Source: Alnus glutinosa (Eukaryota > Streptophyta > Magnoliopsida > Fagales > Betulaceae). Taken from it: a stretch of 64,000 nucleotides of DNA. The stretch covers positions 24,680,987 to 24,744,986 of the forward strand of contig NC_084893.1 in the NCBI RefSeq assembly GCF_958979055.1. Direction: 5' to 3'. This document shows, one piece after another, positions 63,481-64,000 of this stretch. The notes beneath the pieces are model-generated. The model saw only the letters and a program-made list of their open reading frames with translations, was not told the origin of the DNA and did not search any database. Both the position numbers and the translations under genes were made by a program. The number at the start of each line of letters is the position of its first letter. Within the stretch, counting starts at the first letter, position 1.

Positions 63481-64000
63481 GTAAATGATATATTCTAACG
63501 GATATTTCTATTAGAGAATTGCACATGATTTGCCACCCACGCCTCTGATACGGACAGCAAGCTAGGGCTGATGTGGCATTGCAGCAGCAACCCCTAACCC
63601 TAGCCGCATTTAACCCTAGCCGCCTCTAGCACAATAAGAAGCCTCTAGCCGAAGAAGGAGTAGAATACTTCTCCATATTTTCGTTCCCTAAGTGTCTTAG
63701 CCGAATAAGGAGTGGGTAATGCCGCGGTCGGTGAAAGATATGTTGGGGAGTTGGAGGGGGCAAAAGAGTAATCAGACACTGATACCGAATTGGCGCATGG
63801 CTCCATTGTGTTTGATGTGGTGTGTTTGGAGGGAACAAAATGCATGCTTTTGAAGATTGTGAGATTGATTTGATGAACTTGAAGAGAAGGATGTTACAAA
63901 CGATGTTTATGTGGAGAGAAAAATTTCAGCTTATGCATGAGTGTTCTTTTTTTGAATTTATAGATAGGTGCTCTCTTTTTTCTTTAAATTAGGGGCTTCT
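63481..64000. other. no gene seen; probably MRE11 intron
   Basis: No further MRE11 exon could be recognised. Direct short repeats (CTAACCCTAGCCGC-type words at 63590-63625; GCCGAAGAAGGAGT and GCCGAATAAGGAGT at 63645-63712) are present. Confidence 0.4.

Noticed and set aside
1-64000. CRISPR arrays, prokaryotic-style operons or a novel defence system
   Set aside because: No spaced identical repeats or clustered unknown genes were seen; the window is ordinary plant nuclear DNA rich in transposons.

Overview
This is a nuclear segment of a flowering plant, most likely a woody eudicot of the rosid type; I cannot fix the genus. The evidence is spliced genes with canonical GT-AG introns, plant-only families (LHCB3, class VIII myosin, DUF4408/DUF761), a plant tRNA-Phe, AT-rich intergenic DNA and dense MITEs, foldback elements, LINE and LTR debris.

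Layout from left to right. A DUF4408/DUF761 gene (+, 204-1742) faces a 12-exon chloroplast CcdA gene (-, 3939-9095). After repeat-rich DNA comes a 98-aa basic protein gene (-, 15062-16492). About 15 kb without a convincing gene follows (16.6-31.8 kb), holding two large GC-cored foldback elements, a third long-TIR element, a LINE relic and a tandem duplication. A 24-exon class VIII myosin gene (+, 31804-46621) carries an LTR retrotransposon, a foldback element and a SINE candidate in its introns. It converges on LHCB3 (-, 47513-48550). Beyond lie a tRNA-Phe(GAA) (-, 49548-49620), repeats that include a 5S-rRNA-like stretch, a 6-exon gene of unknown function (+, 52705-55964), a TIR element, a near-perfect hairpin MITE, and the 3' half of MRE11 (-, 58661 to beyond the window), whose next intron holds a LINE relic.

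From memory, the order DUF761, CcdA, myosin VIII, LHCB3, MRE11 matches Arabidopsis At5g54300, At5g54290, At5g54280, At5g54270, At5g54260, so this looks like one conserved microsyntenic block inflated by transposons. The genes do not form a pathway. CcdA and LHCB3 both act in the thylakoid, myosin VIII at the cell cortex and plasmodesmata, and MRE11 in DNA repair.

The most unusual material is the group of non-autonomous TIR elements. Six have exact 9-bp target duplications, the hallmark of Mutator-like transposition (one is a homopolymer), and several enclose a GC-rich, palindrome-packed core. I found no CRISPR array, operon-type system or clearly new protein machinery. Exon boundaries were built by eye from splice sites, reading phase and family resemblance.
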